Of a stretch of 23,260 nucleotides of DNA, positions 16,336 through 22,854 are shown piece by piece. Within the stretch, counting starts at the first letter, position 1; each line of letters opens with the position of its first letter. Source of the stretch: an uncultured Clostridia bacterium (lineage in GTDB: Bacteria > Bacillota > Clostridia > TANB77 > CAG-508); NCBI GenBank assembly GCA_934169535.1, contig CAKPOC010000011.1, positions 1-23,260 on the forward strand, in the 5' to 3' direction. The position numbers were made by a program, and so were the translations under genes. Below the pieces are notes generated by a model. It ran no database searches. It was not told the DNA's origin and saw only the letters and a list, made by a program, of their open reading frames with translations.

Positions 16336-16626
16336 TTAAATTTCTTCTAGTGCTGCTTCTTCTTCCCACCTCTTAAAATCTTCTTCGGTTGGAAGTACAC
16401 TTTCATAGTAGCTTTTCTTTAAAGCTACCATATAACCTTTTTTAGTAGTAATTACCGTTACCTTGTTTTTATCAACTTTTTTCTCATCTCCAACACCAAA
16501 TTCGTCTTTCATGACTTTTTCAGCATCTTCATAATTTTTAAAAAAATCTGTAAAAACTGGCCAGTACTGTGCTCTTTCTGAAAACGCTAATGTCTTCATT
16601 GTTGTCTTTTCCTTGTTGTCGTTCAT
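16336..16626 (-). CDS. Unrecognised small soluble protein, 96 aa (cassette 1)
   Basis: I do not recognise this protein. The start I choose (MNDNKEKTTM at 16626) follows AAAAGGAG; an upstream ATG at 16665 coincides with the expected transcription start. It is acidic, with no signal peptide. After an aromatic stretch (YWPVFTDFF) come EDAEKVMKDEF, probably a helix, then KVTVITTKKGYMVALKK, probably a beta hairpin, and a Glu-rich tail. The order 'F..(x)E/D-A helix, then V-x-V/I strand, then K-x-Y-x-x-A-L-K' recurs in the neighbour at 16815-16985 and less clearly at 17142-17357. It has its own promoter, a 5' hairpin and a terminator. Confidence 0.8.
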   Translation of the reverse strand: MNDNKEKTTMKTLAFSERAQYWPVFTDFFKNYEDAEKVMKDEFGVGDEKKVDKNKVTVITTKKGYMVALKKSYYESVLPTEEDFKRWEEEAALEEI

Positions 16627-16646
16627 TTTTAATCTCCTTTTAACTA

Positions 16647-16700
16647 GATAGGTAAAACCTATCACACTTATATTATACCACTTTATGTAAAATTATGCAA
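16647..16700 (-). promoter_or_regulatory. Promoter and 5' leader hairpin of cassette 1
   Basis: On the minus strand there is TTGCAT (16695-16700), a 17-nt spacer and TATAAT (16672-16677). The predicted mRNA begins within a few bases of a 7-bp hairpin, GATAGGT / ACCTATC (16647-16663). The preceding GTGATAGGT word also occurs in the leader of the gene at 17142-17357. Confidence 0.65.
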
Positions 16701-16744
16701 GCTTTTGCCGTACTTTTGTTTGCCACGGTTTTTAAAAATAAAAG

Positions 16745-16771
16745 TCTTCCGGCTTAGCCGGAAGATTTTTT
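16745..16771. terminator. GC-rich hairpin with T6, second hairpin after cassette 2
   Basis: TCTTCCGGC (16745-16753) and GCCGGAAGA (16757-16765) are exact complements with a 3-base loop, followed by T6 on the plus strand and a weaker T-run on the minus strand. No plus-strand gene precedes it. It may be a back-up terminator for the minus-strand gene ending at 16815. Confidence 0.6.
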
Positions 16772-16777
16772 ACATTA

Positions 16778-16805
16778 AAAAGAAGCTCAAATTTGAGCTT
16801 CTTTT
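16778..16805 (-). terminator. Palindromic terminator of cassette 2
   Basis: A perfect 28-nt palindrome centred on CAAATTTG, with AAAAG and CTTTT outer ends. It begins nine bases after the stop of the 56-aa gene. Confidence 0.7.
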
Positions 16806-16814
16806 ATAGCTTTT

Positions 16815-16985
16815 CTAACTAAGTTTTAAAGCTATGTAATACTTTTCTTTAGCTGTTTTAAATTCTTCAATGCAAATTACAGCTTTATCGCTTCTTTCAG
16901 ACGCAAGAAACCTTTTTCTTAAGGCCTCTTGAGCTTCAGCGAAAGTAGAAAAGCCTTCACTAATTGGCAAATGATTATATGTCAT
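16815..16985 (-). CDS. Unrecognised 56-aa protein (cassette 2)
   Basis: A short gene starting MTYNHLPISEGF and ending YYIALKLS. AAGGAGAG lies six bases before the ATG. A near-consensus promoter stands upstream and a strong palindromic terminator downstream, so it is very likely real despite its size. It shows FSTFAEAQEALRKRF, a probable helix, then AVICIEEF and KEKYYIALK, probable strands. The architecture is close to cassette 1 (residue pattern F-x-x-x-E/D-A, then K-x-Y-x-x-A-L-K). There is no signal peptide or membrane segment. The function is unknown. Confidence 0.75.
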   Translation of the reverse strand: MTYNHLPISEGFSTFAEAQEALRKRFLASERSDKAVICIEEFKTAKEKYYIALKLS

Positions 16986-16997
16986 TTTCTCTCCTTG

Positions 16998-17055
16998 AGA
17001 AGCACTACTTGCTTCTTACAATTTTAATTATACCATTTTTTGGAATTTTTTGCAA
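16998..17055 (-). promoter_or_regulatory. Promoter and 5' leader hairpin of cassette 2
   Basis: On the minus strand there is TTGCAA (17050-17055), a 17-nt spacer and TATAAT (17027-17032). The leader holds a 7-bp hairpin AGAAGCA / TGCTTCT (16998-17016) directly ahead of the ribosome binding site. Confidence 0.65.
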
Positions 17056-17084
17056 CTATTTTATTCTTATAAATTAATGCAATA

Positions 17085-17098
17085 CGACATGCCTGTCG
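17085..17098. repeat. Small hairpin CGACA-TGCC-TGTCG
   Basis: A 5-bp stem with a 4-base loop beyond the terminator of cassette 3. It is the counterpart of the GC-rich hairpin at 16745-16771 after cassette 2. Its function is unclear. Confidence 0.4.
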
Positions 17099-17107
17099 CA
17101 CAAAAAT

Positions 17108-17131
17108 AGAGAGTACAAGTTTGTACTCTCT
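17108..17131 (-). terminator. Terminator of cassette 3
   Basis: AGAGAGTACAA (17108-17118) and TTGTACTCTCT (17121-17131) are exact complements, followed by ATTTTT on the minus strand. It shares the GTACAA / TTGTAC core with the hairpins at 19752-19775 and 20459-20486. Confidence 0.75.
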
Positions 17132-17141
17132 ACTACCCTAC

Positions 17142-17357
17142 TTAGTTATCTACAGCAGTCTTGTCTATAATATAATTTGCAAGAGCCCATCTATCAATAA
17201 CTATATGCCACCGGCGGTCACCAGTGTAGTCCCAATACTCCTTTAGTAATTCTGGGTATTTTTTGTACTCACTAGCGTTTTTCTTTACTCTTTTAGCTTC
17301 CTTTCTAGTTTCAAAGCTGCCAAGCTCAGCCAGTTCAATAAAGTTTGTAGGTATCAT
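17142..17357 (-). CDS. Unrecognised 71-aa protein (cassette 3)
   Basis: I choose the ATG at 17357 (MIPTNFIELAEL), ten bases after GGAGG. A GTG nine codons upstream lies in the leader hairpin, close to the expected transcription start. The protein is basic in the middle (FETRKEAKRVKKNASEYKK) and aromatic toward the end (DYTGDRRWHIVIDRWALANY). It vaguely follows the 'F-x-x-x-x-EA helix, then hydrophobic strand' plan of cassettes 1 and 2. Codon GGT GAC CGC CGG TGG contains one of only three CGG codons that I see used as ordinary sense codons in the window. The promoter is a perfect consensus. The function is unknown. Confidence 0.75.
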   Translation of the reverse strand: MIPTNFIELAELGSFETRKEAKRVKKNASEYKKYPELLKEYWDYTGDRRWHIVIDRWALANYIIDKTAVDN

Positions 17358-17374
17358 ATTTGTTTTTCCTCCTG

Positions 17375-17426
17375 GACCTATCACGGTCTATGTTTTTATT
17401 ATAGTTTATTTTTGATATTATGTCAA
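17375..17426 (-). promoter_or_regulatory. Consensus promoter and leader hairpin of cassette 3
   Basis: On the minus strand there is TTGACA (17421-17426), a 17-nt spacer and TATAAT (17398-17403), a perfect match to consensus. The leader carries a small hairpin, GACC / GGTC (17375-17388), whose loop includes GTGATA, giving the shared word GTGATAGGT. Confidence 0.75.
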
Positions 17427-17434
17427 TATAAAAA

Positions 17435-17460
17435 GCAAACCTCGTTAAACCAAGGCTTGC
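17435..17460 (-). terminator. Terminator of eno
   Basis: A 10-bp stem (17435-17444 with 17451-17460), including two G-U pairs, around a 6-base loop, then a T-run on the minus strand. It sits 14 bases after the eno stop and close to the promoter of cassette 3. Confidence 0.7.
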
Positions 17461-17474
17461 CTAAATATATTATT

Positions 17475-18782
17475 TTATTTCTTTAAAGCTTTTCTTCCTT
17501 CATAAACAGCTAAATCACCTAATTGATGTTCGATGTTTAATAATCTGTTGTATTTTGCAACTCTGTCAGTTCTGCAAGGAGCTCCAGTTTTAATTTGACC
17601 TGCATTTGTAGCAACTGCAACATCAGCAAGTGTTGTATCTTCTGTTTCACCACTTCTATGAGAAACAACTGCTGTGTATCCGTTTTTCTTTGCAAGTTCA
17701 ATTGCATCTAATGTTTCTGTTAATGTTCCGATTTGGTTTAATTTAATTAATATGCTGTTTGTAACTCCCATATCAATTCCTTTTTGTAATCTCTTGATAT
17801 TTGTTACGAATAAGTCATCACCTACTAATTGAACTTTATCTCCAAGTCTGTCTGTTAACTTCTTCCATCCTTCCCAATCTTCTTCAGCAAGACCATCTTC
17901 TACTGAAATTATTGGATATCTTTCGCATATATCAGCTATGAAATCAATCATTTCATCACATGTTTTTGTAACACCTATTTTCCAGAAATGATATTGTCCT
18001 TCTTTTCCTATTTTTTTAGCTTCATCATACATTTCTGTAGCAGCTAAGTCAAGAGCTATGCAAACTTCTTCTCCTGGTTTGTATCCAGCTTCTTTGATTG
18101 CTTCTACTAATAATTGTAAAGCTTCGTCTTCATCTTTAACCATTGGTGCAAATCCACCTTCATCACCAACACCTGTTCCTAATCCATTTTTCTTAAGAAC
18201 TGATTTTAATGTATGATATATTTCAGCACACATTCTTAAACATTCGCTAAATGATTTTGCTCCTACTGGCATGATCATAAATTCTTGTACACTAAGTGTT
18301 GAATCAGCATGTTTACCACCGTTCATAATGTTCATCATTGGAACTGGCAATGTTTTACTGTTTACTCCACCAATGTATTGATATAATTCAAGTCCTAAAG
18401 ATGCTGCTGCAGCTTTTGCTACTGCTAAAGATACACCAAGTGTAGCATTTGCTCCTAATTTTCCTTTATTTTCTGTTCCGTCTAAATCTATAAGAGCTTT
18501 ATCTATTGCTGGTTGATCATAAACGTTCATTCCGCAAAGTGCTGGAGCGATTATTTTATTTACATTTTCTACAGCTTTTAAAACTCCCTTTCCCATATAT
18601 CTTGATTTGTCACCATCTCTTAATTCAACAGCTTCAAAACTTCCTGTTGAAGCACCAGATGGAACCATTGCTACTCCACTAAATCCATCTACTGTAGTAA
18701 CCTCTACTTGTACTGTTGGGTTTCCTCTAGAATCTAATACTTCTAAAGCTTCAATGTTATCAATTTCTAAATATTCCTTCAT
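17475..18782 (-). CDS. eno: Enolase
   Basis: Interconverts 2-phosphoglycerate and phosphoenolpyruvate in glycolysis. The 435-aa protein is full length. Its N-terminus is EALEVLDSRGNPTVQVEV, followed by PSGASTGSFEAVELRD, MMNIMNGGKHAD, VGDEGGFAP, SVEDGLAEEDWEGW, and the signature LIKLNQIGTLTET with SHRSGETED. Metal and catalytic residues are present in these motifs. AGGAGGT precedes the ATG. It is a single-gene unit with its own promoter (TTGAAA-17-TATACT) and terminator. It contains no CGG codon, consistent with the highly biased codon use of a strongly expressed gene. Confidence 0.98.
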   Translation of the reverse strand: MKEYLEIDNIEALEVLDSRGNPTVQVEVTTVDGFSGVAMVPSGASTGSFEAVELRDGDKSRYMGKGVLKAVENVNKIIAPALCGMNVYDQPAIDKALIDLDGTENKGKLGANATLGVSLAVAKAAAASLGLELYQYIGGVNSKTLPVPMMNIMNGGKHADSTLSVQEFMIMPVGAKSFSECLRMCAEIYHTLKSVLKKNGLGTGVGDEGGFAPMVKDEDEALQLLVEAIKEAGYKPGEEVCIALDLAATEMYDEAKKIGKEGQYHFWKIGVTKTCDEMIDFIADICERYPIISVEDGLAEEDWEGWKKLTDRLGDKVQLVGDDLFVTNIKRLQKGIDMGVTNSILIKLNQIGTLTETLDAIELAKKNGYTAVVSHRSGETEDTTLADVAVATNAGQIKTGAPCRTDRVAKYNRLLNIEHQLGDLAVYEGRKALKK

Positions 18783-18840
18783 TTTGTTACCTCCTAATAA
18801 TTTTTAACAATAATATTTAAAATTGTTTTGGCTATTGCCT

Positions 18841-18869
18841 AGTATATCACAAAGATATGCTTGTTTCAA
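18841..18869 (-). promoter_or_regulatory. Promoter of eno
   Basis: On the minus strand there is TTGAAA (18864-18869), a 17-nt spacer and TATACT (18841-18846), about 60 bases before the ATG. Confidence 0.7.
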
Positions 18870-18905
18870 GAACTTTTGCTATTTTTTTGAATAACTTTTG
18901 TATAT

Positions 18906-19724
18906 TTAGTATTCATCTAAAAAATGATGTTTTTTTCCACCTTTTTGGTATGATATGAGTGTATCCAAATTTACATTTTGAGCACTCATAAATATGTTTT
19001 TGTCTATCTTATCATATTTTGTTTTTAATTCTTTGATTAATTTTTTTATTTCCTGCCTTTTTGAGCCTGTTTCATCTTTTTGGGCATTTTTTTCAGTTAT
19101 CTTACATGCACATTTTATAAATTCTAAATCATTATAATTCATCCATGAAATTATATCTTCTTCACTAACATAGTACATAGGTCTTATAAGTTCCATTTCA
19201 GGATGTGATTTACTATGAAGTTTTGGCATCATTGTTTGCATTTGTGCACCATATAGCATTCCCATTAAAATTGTTTCTATTACGTCATCGAAATGGTGCC
19301 CAAGTGCTATTTTATTACAGCCTAAGCTTTGTGCATATTCGTACAAATATCCTCTTCTCATTCTTGCACATATGTAACAAGGATGATCTATAATTTTATT
19401 AACTGAATCAAATATTGGTGTTTCAAAAACCTTAATTGGAATATTTAATAATTTTGCATTGTCTATTATTTTTTGCATATTTTGTTTGCTATAACCTGGG
19501 TTCATTACTATATACTCTAGTTCAAATTTAGTCTTGCTATATTTTTGAAGTTCTTGAAAGCATTTTGCCATAAGCATTGAATCTTTTCCTCCTGATATGC
19601 AAACTGCAATCTTATCTCCATCATTGACCATTTCAAAATCTGATATTCCTTTAATAAATTTTGACCATATCTTTTTTCTATAATTTTTAATTATTGTTTT
19701 TTCTATTTCTTTAAATCTTTCCAA
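18906..19724 (-). CDS. ttcA: TtcA-type tRNA 2-thiolation protein (PP-loop ATPase)
   Basis: The family activates a tRNA base with ATP and inserts sulfur; TtcA makes 2-thiocytidine at position 32 using a [4Fe-4S] cluster. The 272-aa protein has the PP-loop SGGKDS (44-49), Cys116 and Cys119 (CYIC), LGHHFDDVIETI (141-152), and CAC (205-207), which provides the third cluster cysteine. It is slightly shorter than the E. coli enzyme, and the exact tRNA position is not provable from sequence. The start is TTG with AAGGAG seven bases before it. No promoter is visible between it and the hairpin at 19752-19775, so it may depend on read-through from the 173-aa gene upstream. Confidence 0.85.
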   Translation of the reverse strand: MERFKEIEKTIIKNYRKKIWSKFIKGISDFEMVNDGDKIAVCISGGKDSMLMAKCFQELQKYSKTKFELEYIVMNPGYSKQNMQKIIDNAKLLNIPIKVFETPIFDSVNKIIDHPCYICARMRRGYLYEYAQSLGCNKIALGHHFDDVIETILMGMLYGAQMQTMMPKLHSKSHPEMELIRPMYYVSEEDIISWMNYNDLEFIKCACKITEKNAQKDETGSKRQEIKKLIKELKTKYDKIDKNIFMSAQNVNLDTLISYQKGGKKHHFLDEY

Positions 19725-19751
19725 TTCTTTTCTCCTTAATATAAAAAAGTA

Positions 19752-19775
19752 AAGCAGTACAAATTTGTACTGCTT
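19752..19775 (-). terminator. Palindromic intercistronic terminator or attenuator upstream of ttcA
   Basis: A perfect 24-nt palindrome centred on CAAATTTG, followed by TACTTTTTT on the minus strand. It lies 36 bases after the stop of the 173-aa gene and 27 bases before the ttcA start. If no promoter lies between, it would limit ttcA expression. Confidence 0.65.
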
Positions 19776-19811
19776 CTTTTAGGTGTGTGCATAATAATAC
19801 TTACTTGTTTT

Positions 19812-20333
19812 TTACATAAATACTTTTTTTAAACCTATTCTTAGTGTATCTTCACAGCTTAAAATCATATTTAGAGCTTCTTTCATTCCTTCTCTAGAAA
19901 AATTGCTATACTCTAATGCGTTACTTGTGACCTCTAAATTTGTTTTTAAAGTTTGCAATTTTAGTAAGCAATTCTTTAAGACTTCATTTTTTTCGCTGGA
20001 CTCCTTAAAATAAGCATCTAGAATTTCAACTTGCCTTCCTGTATTAATCTTATTATTAAGTACACTTGAGATTTCCATGCATCCTTCCATTATTTCTTTA
20101 ATAATACTGCTATCAGCATATTTTTCATTGTTAAACATATCTAATTCCAGAAAGTTTTTTTCTCTAAAAAACTCTCCTTCTGGTGAATATAGGATATCCT
20201 CAATTTCTACCAGTTGCTCTTTTTTCCGTCGGTTTGTATAAACAACTTCTATTCCGCCCCAAATAAATATTGTAGTTACAATAAAAAAAGCTGCCGCTAT
20301 AATCATTAAAACTACTATAATTTTTTCTTCCAT
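19812..20333 (-). CDS. Unrecognised 173-aa single-pass membrane protein
   Basis: I choose the ATG at 20333 (MEEKIIVVLMIIAA), which has AGAGGT four bases upstream, over an ATG nine codons earlier without a good site. One N-terminal membrane helix (about residues 4-26) is followed by the positive cluster NRRKKE. That is a typical stop-transfer signal, placing the helical C-terminal domain in the cytoplasm. The C-terminal part has several hydrophobic heptad-like segments (SSIIKEIMEGCMEISSVL, VLKNCLLKLQTLKTNL), so it could be coiled coil. It contains one in-frame CGG (complement of 20226-20228) read as Arg in the positive cluster. It has its own promoter and a strong leader hairpin. I do not recognise a family. 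Confidence 0.75.
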   Translation of the reverse strand: MEEKIIVVLMIIAAAFFIVTTIFIWGGIEVVYTNRRKKEQLVEIEDILYSPEGEFFREKNFLELDMFNNEKYADSSIIKEIMEGCMEISSVLNNKINTGRQVEILDAYFKESSEKNEVLKNCLLKLQTLKTNLEVTSNALEYSNFSREGMKEALNMILSCEDTLRIGLKKVFM

Positions 20334-20367
20334 TTTACCTCTTTTTTCGTTATTACACACACCTTAC

Positions 20368-20444
20368 ATCTTGATATTTATCAAGATATGTAATACTAAA
20401 AAGTAATACCAAAATATTTTATCACAAATTGCAGGCTTTTTCAA
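20368..20444 (-). promoter_or_regulatory. Promoter and leader hairpin of the 173-aa gene
   Basis: On the minus strand there is TTGAAA (20439-20444), a 17-nt spacer and TAAAAT (20416-20421). The leader contains an 8-bp hairpin ATCTTGAT / ATCAAGAT with a 4-base loop (20368-20387). It extends outward to 20364-20393 with TTAC / GTAA. Confidence 0.6.
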
Positions 20445-20458
20445 CTTTCTTGCATAAA

Positions 20459-20486
20459 AAATAAGGTACAAATCTGTACCTTATTT
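20459..20486 (-). terminator. Terminator of the 141-aa gene
   Basis: A 12-bp perfect stem (20459-20470 with 20475-20486), loop of four bases, then TTTTT on the minus strand. The stem overlaps the stop codon. It shares the GGTACA / TGTACC core with neighbouring small-gene terminators. Confidence 0.75.
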
Positions 20487-20910
20487 AAAAGTCAAAAATT
20501 TCTAAAAGTCTGTCAATTGTTACTAGAATAGAGGCTTTCATGTCATTGTACCTAACAATTAGATAGGCATTGTCTTGCATTTTGCGCTCTTCTTTTATAC
20601 TTTCATATAAATTTAATTTTCTTTTTAAACTTACAAAACAAATTTCTGCTTCGTTATAATTAAATTTGTTATTTGGGATACTATCATATTTAGAAACTAA
20701 TTTATGCTGCAACTTCAGCATTTTTGCTTTGATTTCGTCTTCAGTTTCTACTATTAATGGTTTATTTTCGTATACCTGCCCATTAAGAAAATACTCTACT
20801 ACATCTTCCTTCATAAATTTAGAAAATTTAACTTGGTTGGCTTTTTGAAAAAAGCCTCTGAAAAAATTTTTAATATCACTAATTAGTGCTATTAATGAAT
20901 GCCGATTCAT
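20485..20910 (-). CDS. Unrecognised 141-aa protein
   Basis: The start MNRHSLIALISDIKNFFRGFF may form an amphipathic helix. There is no clear membrane helix or signal peptide, and the rest looks helical and charged (EDEIKAKMLKLQHKLVSK, AEICFVSLKRKLNLYESI). AGAGGA lies six bases before the ATG, and the promoter is near-consensus. The third codon is CGG, read as ordinary Arg. The gene lies between the ABC exporter and another unrecognised small gene, and is closed by a terminator overlapping its stop. No family recognised. Confidence 0.75.
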   Translation of the reverse strand: MNRHSLIALISDIKNFFRGFFQKANQVKFSKFMKEDVVEYFLNGQVYENKPLIVETEDEIKAKMLKLQHKLVSKYDSIPNNKFNYNEAEICFVSLKRKLNLYESIKEERKMQDNAYLIVRYNDMKASILVTIDRLLEIFDF

Positions 20911-20952
20911 AAATGTCCTCTCTTTCTATTTTGCTAACCGCATTACTAATTT

Positions 20953-20981
20953 ATTATATCATTAATTCACATAAAATGCAA
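20953..20981 (-). promoter_or_regulatory. Promoter of the 141-aa gene
   Basis: On the minus strand there is TTGCAT (20976-20981), a 17-nt spacer and TATAAT (20953-20958), the same combination as the promoter of cassette 1. Confidence 0.65.
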
Positions 20982-21021
20982 ATGTATTCCATTTTCTTAT
21001 TTCGACAGAATTCGCATATTA

Positions 21022-22854
21022 TTATAATTCAAACTGGCTATTGTATAGCTCCGCATAGAAACCTTTTTGTGCCATAAGCTCATCATGATTTCCCTTTTCT
21101 ACAATATTTCCGTCTTTTACAACTAATATTAAATCTGCATTTTTTATTGTTGATAATCTATGAGCAATTATAAACGAAGTTCTTCCAACTGTAAGTTTAT
21201 CCATTGCCTCTTGAACTAGTTCTTCAGTTCTTGTATCAACATTTGAAGTAGCTTCATCTAATATTAAAAATGGTGTCTTTTGAAGCATTCCTCTTGCTAT
21301 TGTTAGTAATTGTTTTTGTCCTGCTGATACTTCATCTCTTTCAGAAATTACTGTATCTATTCCATGAGGTAAAGTTTCAATAAAGTGCTCTAAACCAACT
21401 ATTTTGCATATTTTTTTTACTTGATTATCTGTTATATTTTTATTGTTATAAACAATATTTTCTTTTACAGTTCCTTCAAATAGCCACGTATCTTGTAATA
21501 CCATAGTAAATAAGCTATGTATGTTTTCTCTTGTTAATTCTTTTGTTGAAACTCCATCTATTATAATTTCTCCTGAATTTATTTCATAGAATTTCATAAG
21601 TAAATTTACAAGAGTGGTTTTTCCTGCTCCAGTAGGACCAACTATTGCAATTTTTTGTCCTGGTTTTGCTATTGCGCTAAATCCATTAATTGTTGGTTTG
21701 TCATTGTTGTCATATTGAAATACTACATCTTTAAATTCTATACTTCCTTTTGCATCTTTTAATTTTAATATTTTAGTAAACCCTTTTTCGTCTTGCATTT
21801 CTTTTTCGTCTATAAATTCAAACACTCTTTCTGCAGCAGCTGCTGTTGATTGAAGTGATGTCATTGCTTGCGCAATTTGTGAAAGTGGAGATGTAAATAG
21901 TCTTACATATGTTATAAATGCAACAATTACACCAAATGAAATTTGATTATTCATTGTTAAAAGTGCACCCACTATACATACTGCAACATATCCAAAATTT
22001 CCTATAAAATTCATTATTGGCTGCATTAATCCTGATAAAAATTGACTTTTTCTATTTGCATTGTAAACTCTTTTGTTTAAATCATCAAATTTTTCATTAG
22101 CAGATTTTTGACCATTATAGACTTTTACAACGTTTAATCCAGAATAAATTTCTTCTATATGTCCATTTAGTTCTCCTAGTTCTTCTTGTCTTGCAATAAA
22201 GTATTTTTGTGATTTTCCTAAAATTGCGAACATTAAAACAAACCCTATTAATGATGAAAGTATAGCAGTTATTGCCATAATTCCGTTAGTGTAAAACATC
22301 ATTATTATAGTTCCAATAAATAATGTTACACTGCTTACTAATGTTGCAAGTGACTGGTTCATACTTTGAGCAATTGTATCAACATCATTTGTTACTCTAG
22401 ATAAAACATCACCTGTTGAATTTTTATCAAAATAGCTAAGTGGTAATTTATTTATTTTTTTAGATATGCTAGTTCTTAGCTTTTTTGCAAACCTATTTGC
22501 AACATCAGTCATTGCAATTGATTGAATAAATGTGAAAAGTGCACTTACAGTATATGTAATTGCAAGGCCTAACGATATTCCTTTTACTGCATTCATATCC
22601 ATTGCAGGGCTCATTATCCCTTTTGAAATTTCGTCAGTTAACTTTGATAATCTATTAGGTGCACTAATAGAAAGTATTGCTCCTGCAATTGCTAAAATTA
22701 ATGCAATTACTATTAATACCATTTGTGGTTTTAGTTCTTTAAATAGTCTTTTTATTGCTCCTTTAAAATCTTTTGCTTTTTCCGCAGGAGCACTTCCCAT
22801 TCCTGGGCCATTCATCTTTCTAGGAGTTCTTCTAATATTATTATTCTCTTCCAT
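21022..22854 (-). CDS. ABC exporter half-transporter with the catalytic NBD (TM288-like subunit)
   Basis: A 610-aa fused membrane and ATPase protein of the multidrug/lipid exporter type. After a basic N-terminal tail come six predicted helices (roughly residues 44-320), then the nucleotide-binding domain. That domain has Walker A GPTGAGKTT, signature VSAGQKQ, Walker B with catalytic Glu (FLILDEATSNVD) and the switch His in IIAHRLSTI. It pairs with the upstream gene, whose NBD has a degenerate catalytic site, so the two should form an asymmetric heterodimeric exporter. Substrate is unknown. The signature has Ala where Gly or Gln is usual (S-A-G-Q). The start ATG overlaps the end of the upstream gene by 14 bases, with GGAGG inside that gene, indicating translational coupling. 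Confidence 0.92.
   Translation of the reverse strand: MEENNNIRRTPRKMNGPGMGSAPAEKAKDFKGAIKRLFKELKPQMVLIVIALILAIAGAILSISAPNRLSKLTDEISKGIMSPAMDMNAVKGISLGLAITYTVSALFTFIQSIAMTDVANRFAKKLRTSISKKINKLPLSYFDKNSTGDVLSRVTNDVDTIAQSMNQSLATLVSSVTLFIGTIIMMFYTNGIMAITAILSSLIGFVLMFAILGKSQKYFIARQEELGELNGHIEEIYSGLNVVKVYNGQKSANEKFDDLNKRVYNANRKSQFLSGLMQPIMNFIGNFGYVAVCIVGALLTMNNQISFGVIVAFITYVRLFTSPLSQIAQAMTSLQSTAAAAERVFEFIDEKEMQDEKGFTKILKLKDAKGSIEFKDVVFQYDNNDKPTINGFSAIAKPGQKIAIVGPTGAGKTTLVNLLMKFYEINSGEIIIDGVSTKELTRENIHSLFTMVLQDTWLFEGTVKENIVYNNKNITDNQVKKICKIVGLEHFIETLPHGIDTVISERDEVSAGQKQLLTIARGMLQKTPFLILDEATSNVDTRTEELVQEAMDKLTVGRTSFIIAHRLSTIKNADLILVVKDGNIVEKGNHDELMAQKGFYAELYNSQFEL

Noticed and set aside
16745..16771. 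GC-rich hairpin as the end of a plus-strand small RNA
   Set aside because: No clear plus-strand promoter or conserved structure is visible upstream; kept only as a terminator-like hairpin.
17211..17213. CGG in the 71-aa gene as a third +1 frameshift site
   Set aside because: Reading +1 there hits a stop after a few codons, while the zero frame continues sensibly, so it looks like ordinary sense.
20226..20228. CGG followed by A in the 173-aa gene as a four-base CGGA codon
   Set aside because: The +1 frame stops after six codons and the zero frame encodes a plausible cytoplasmic domain. This is evidence against obligatory recoding of every CGGA.
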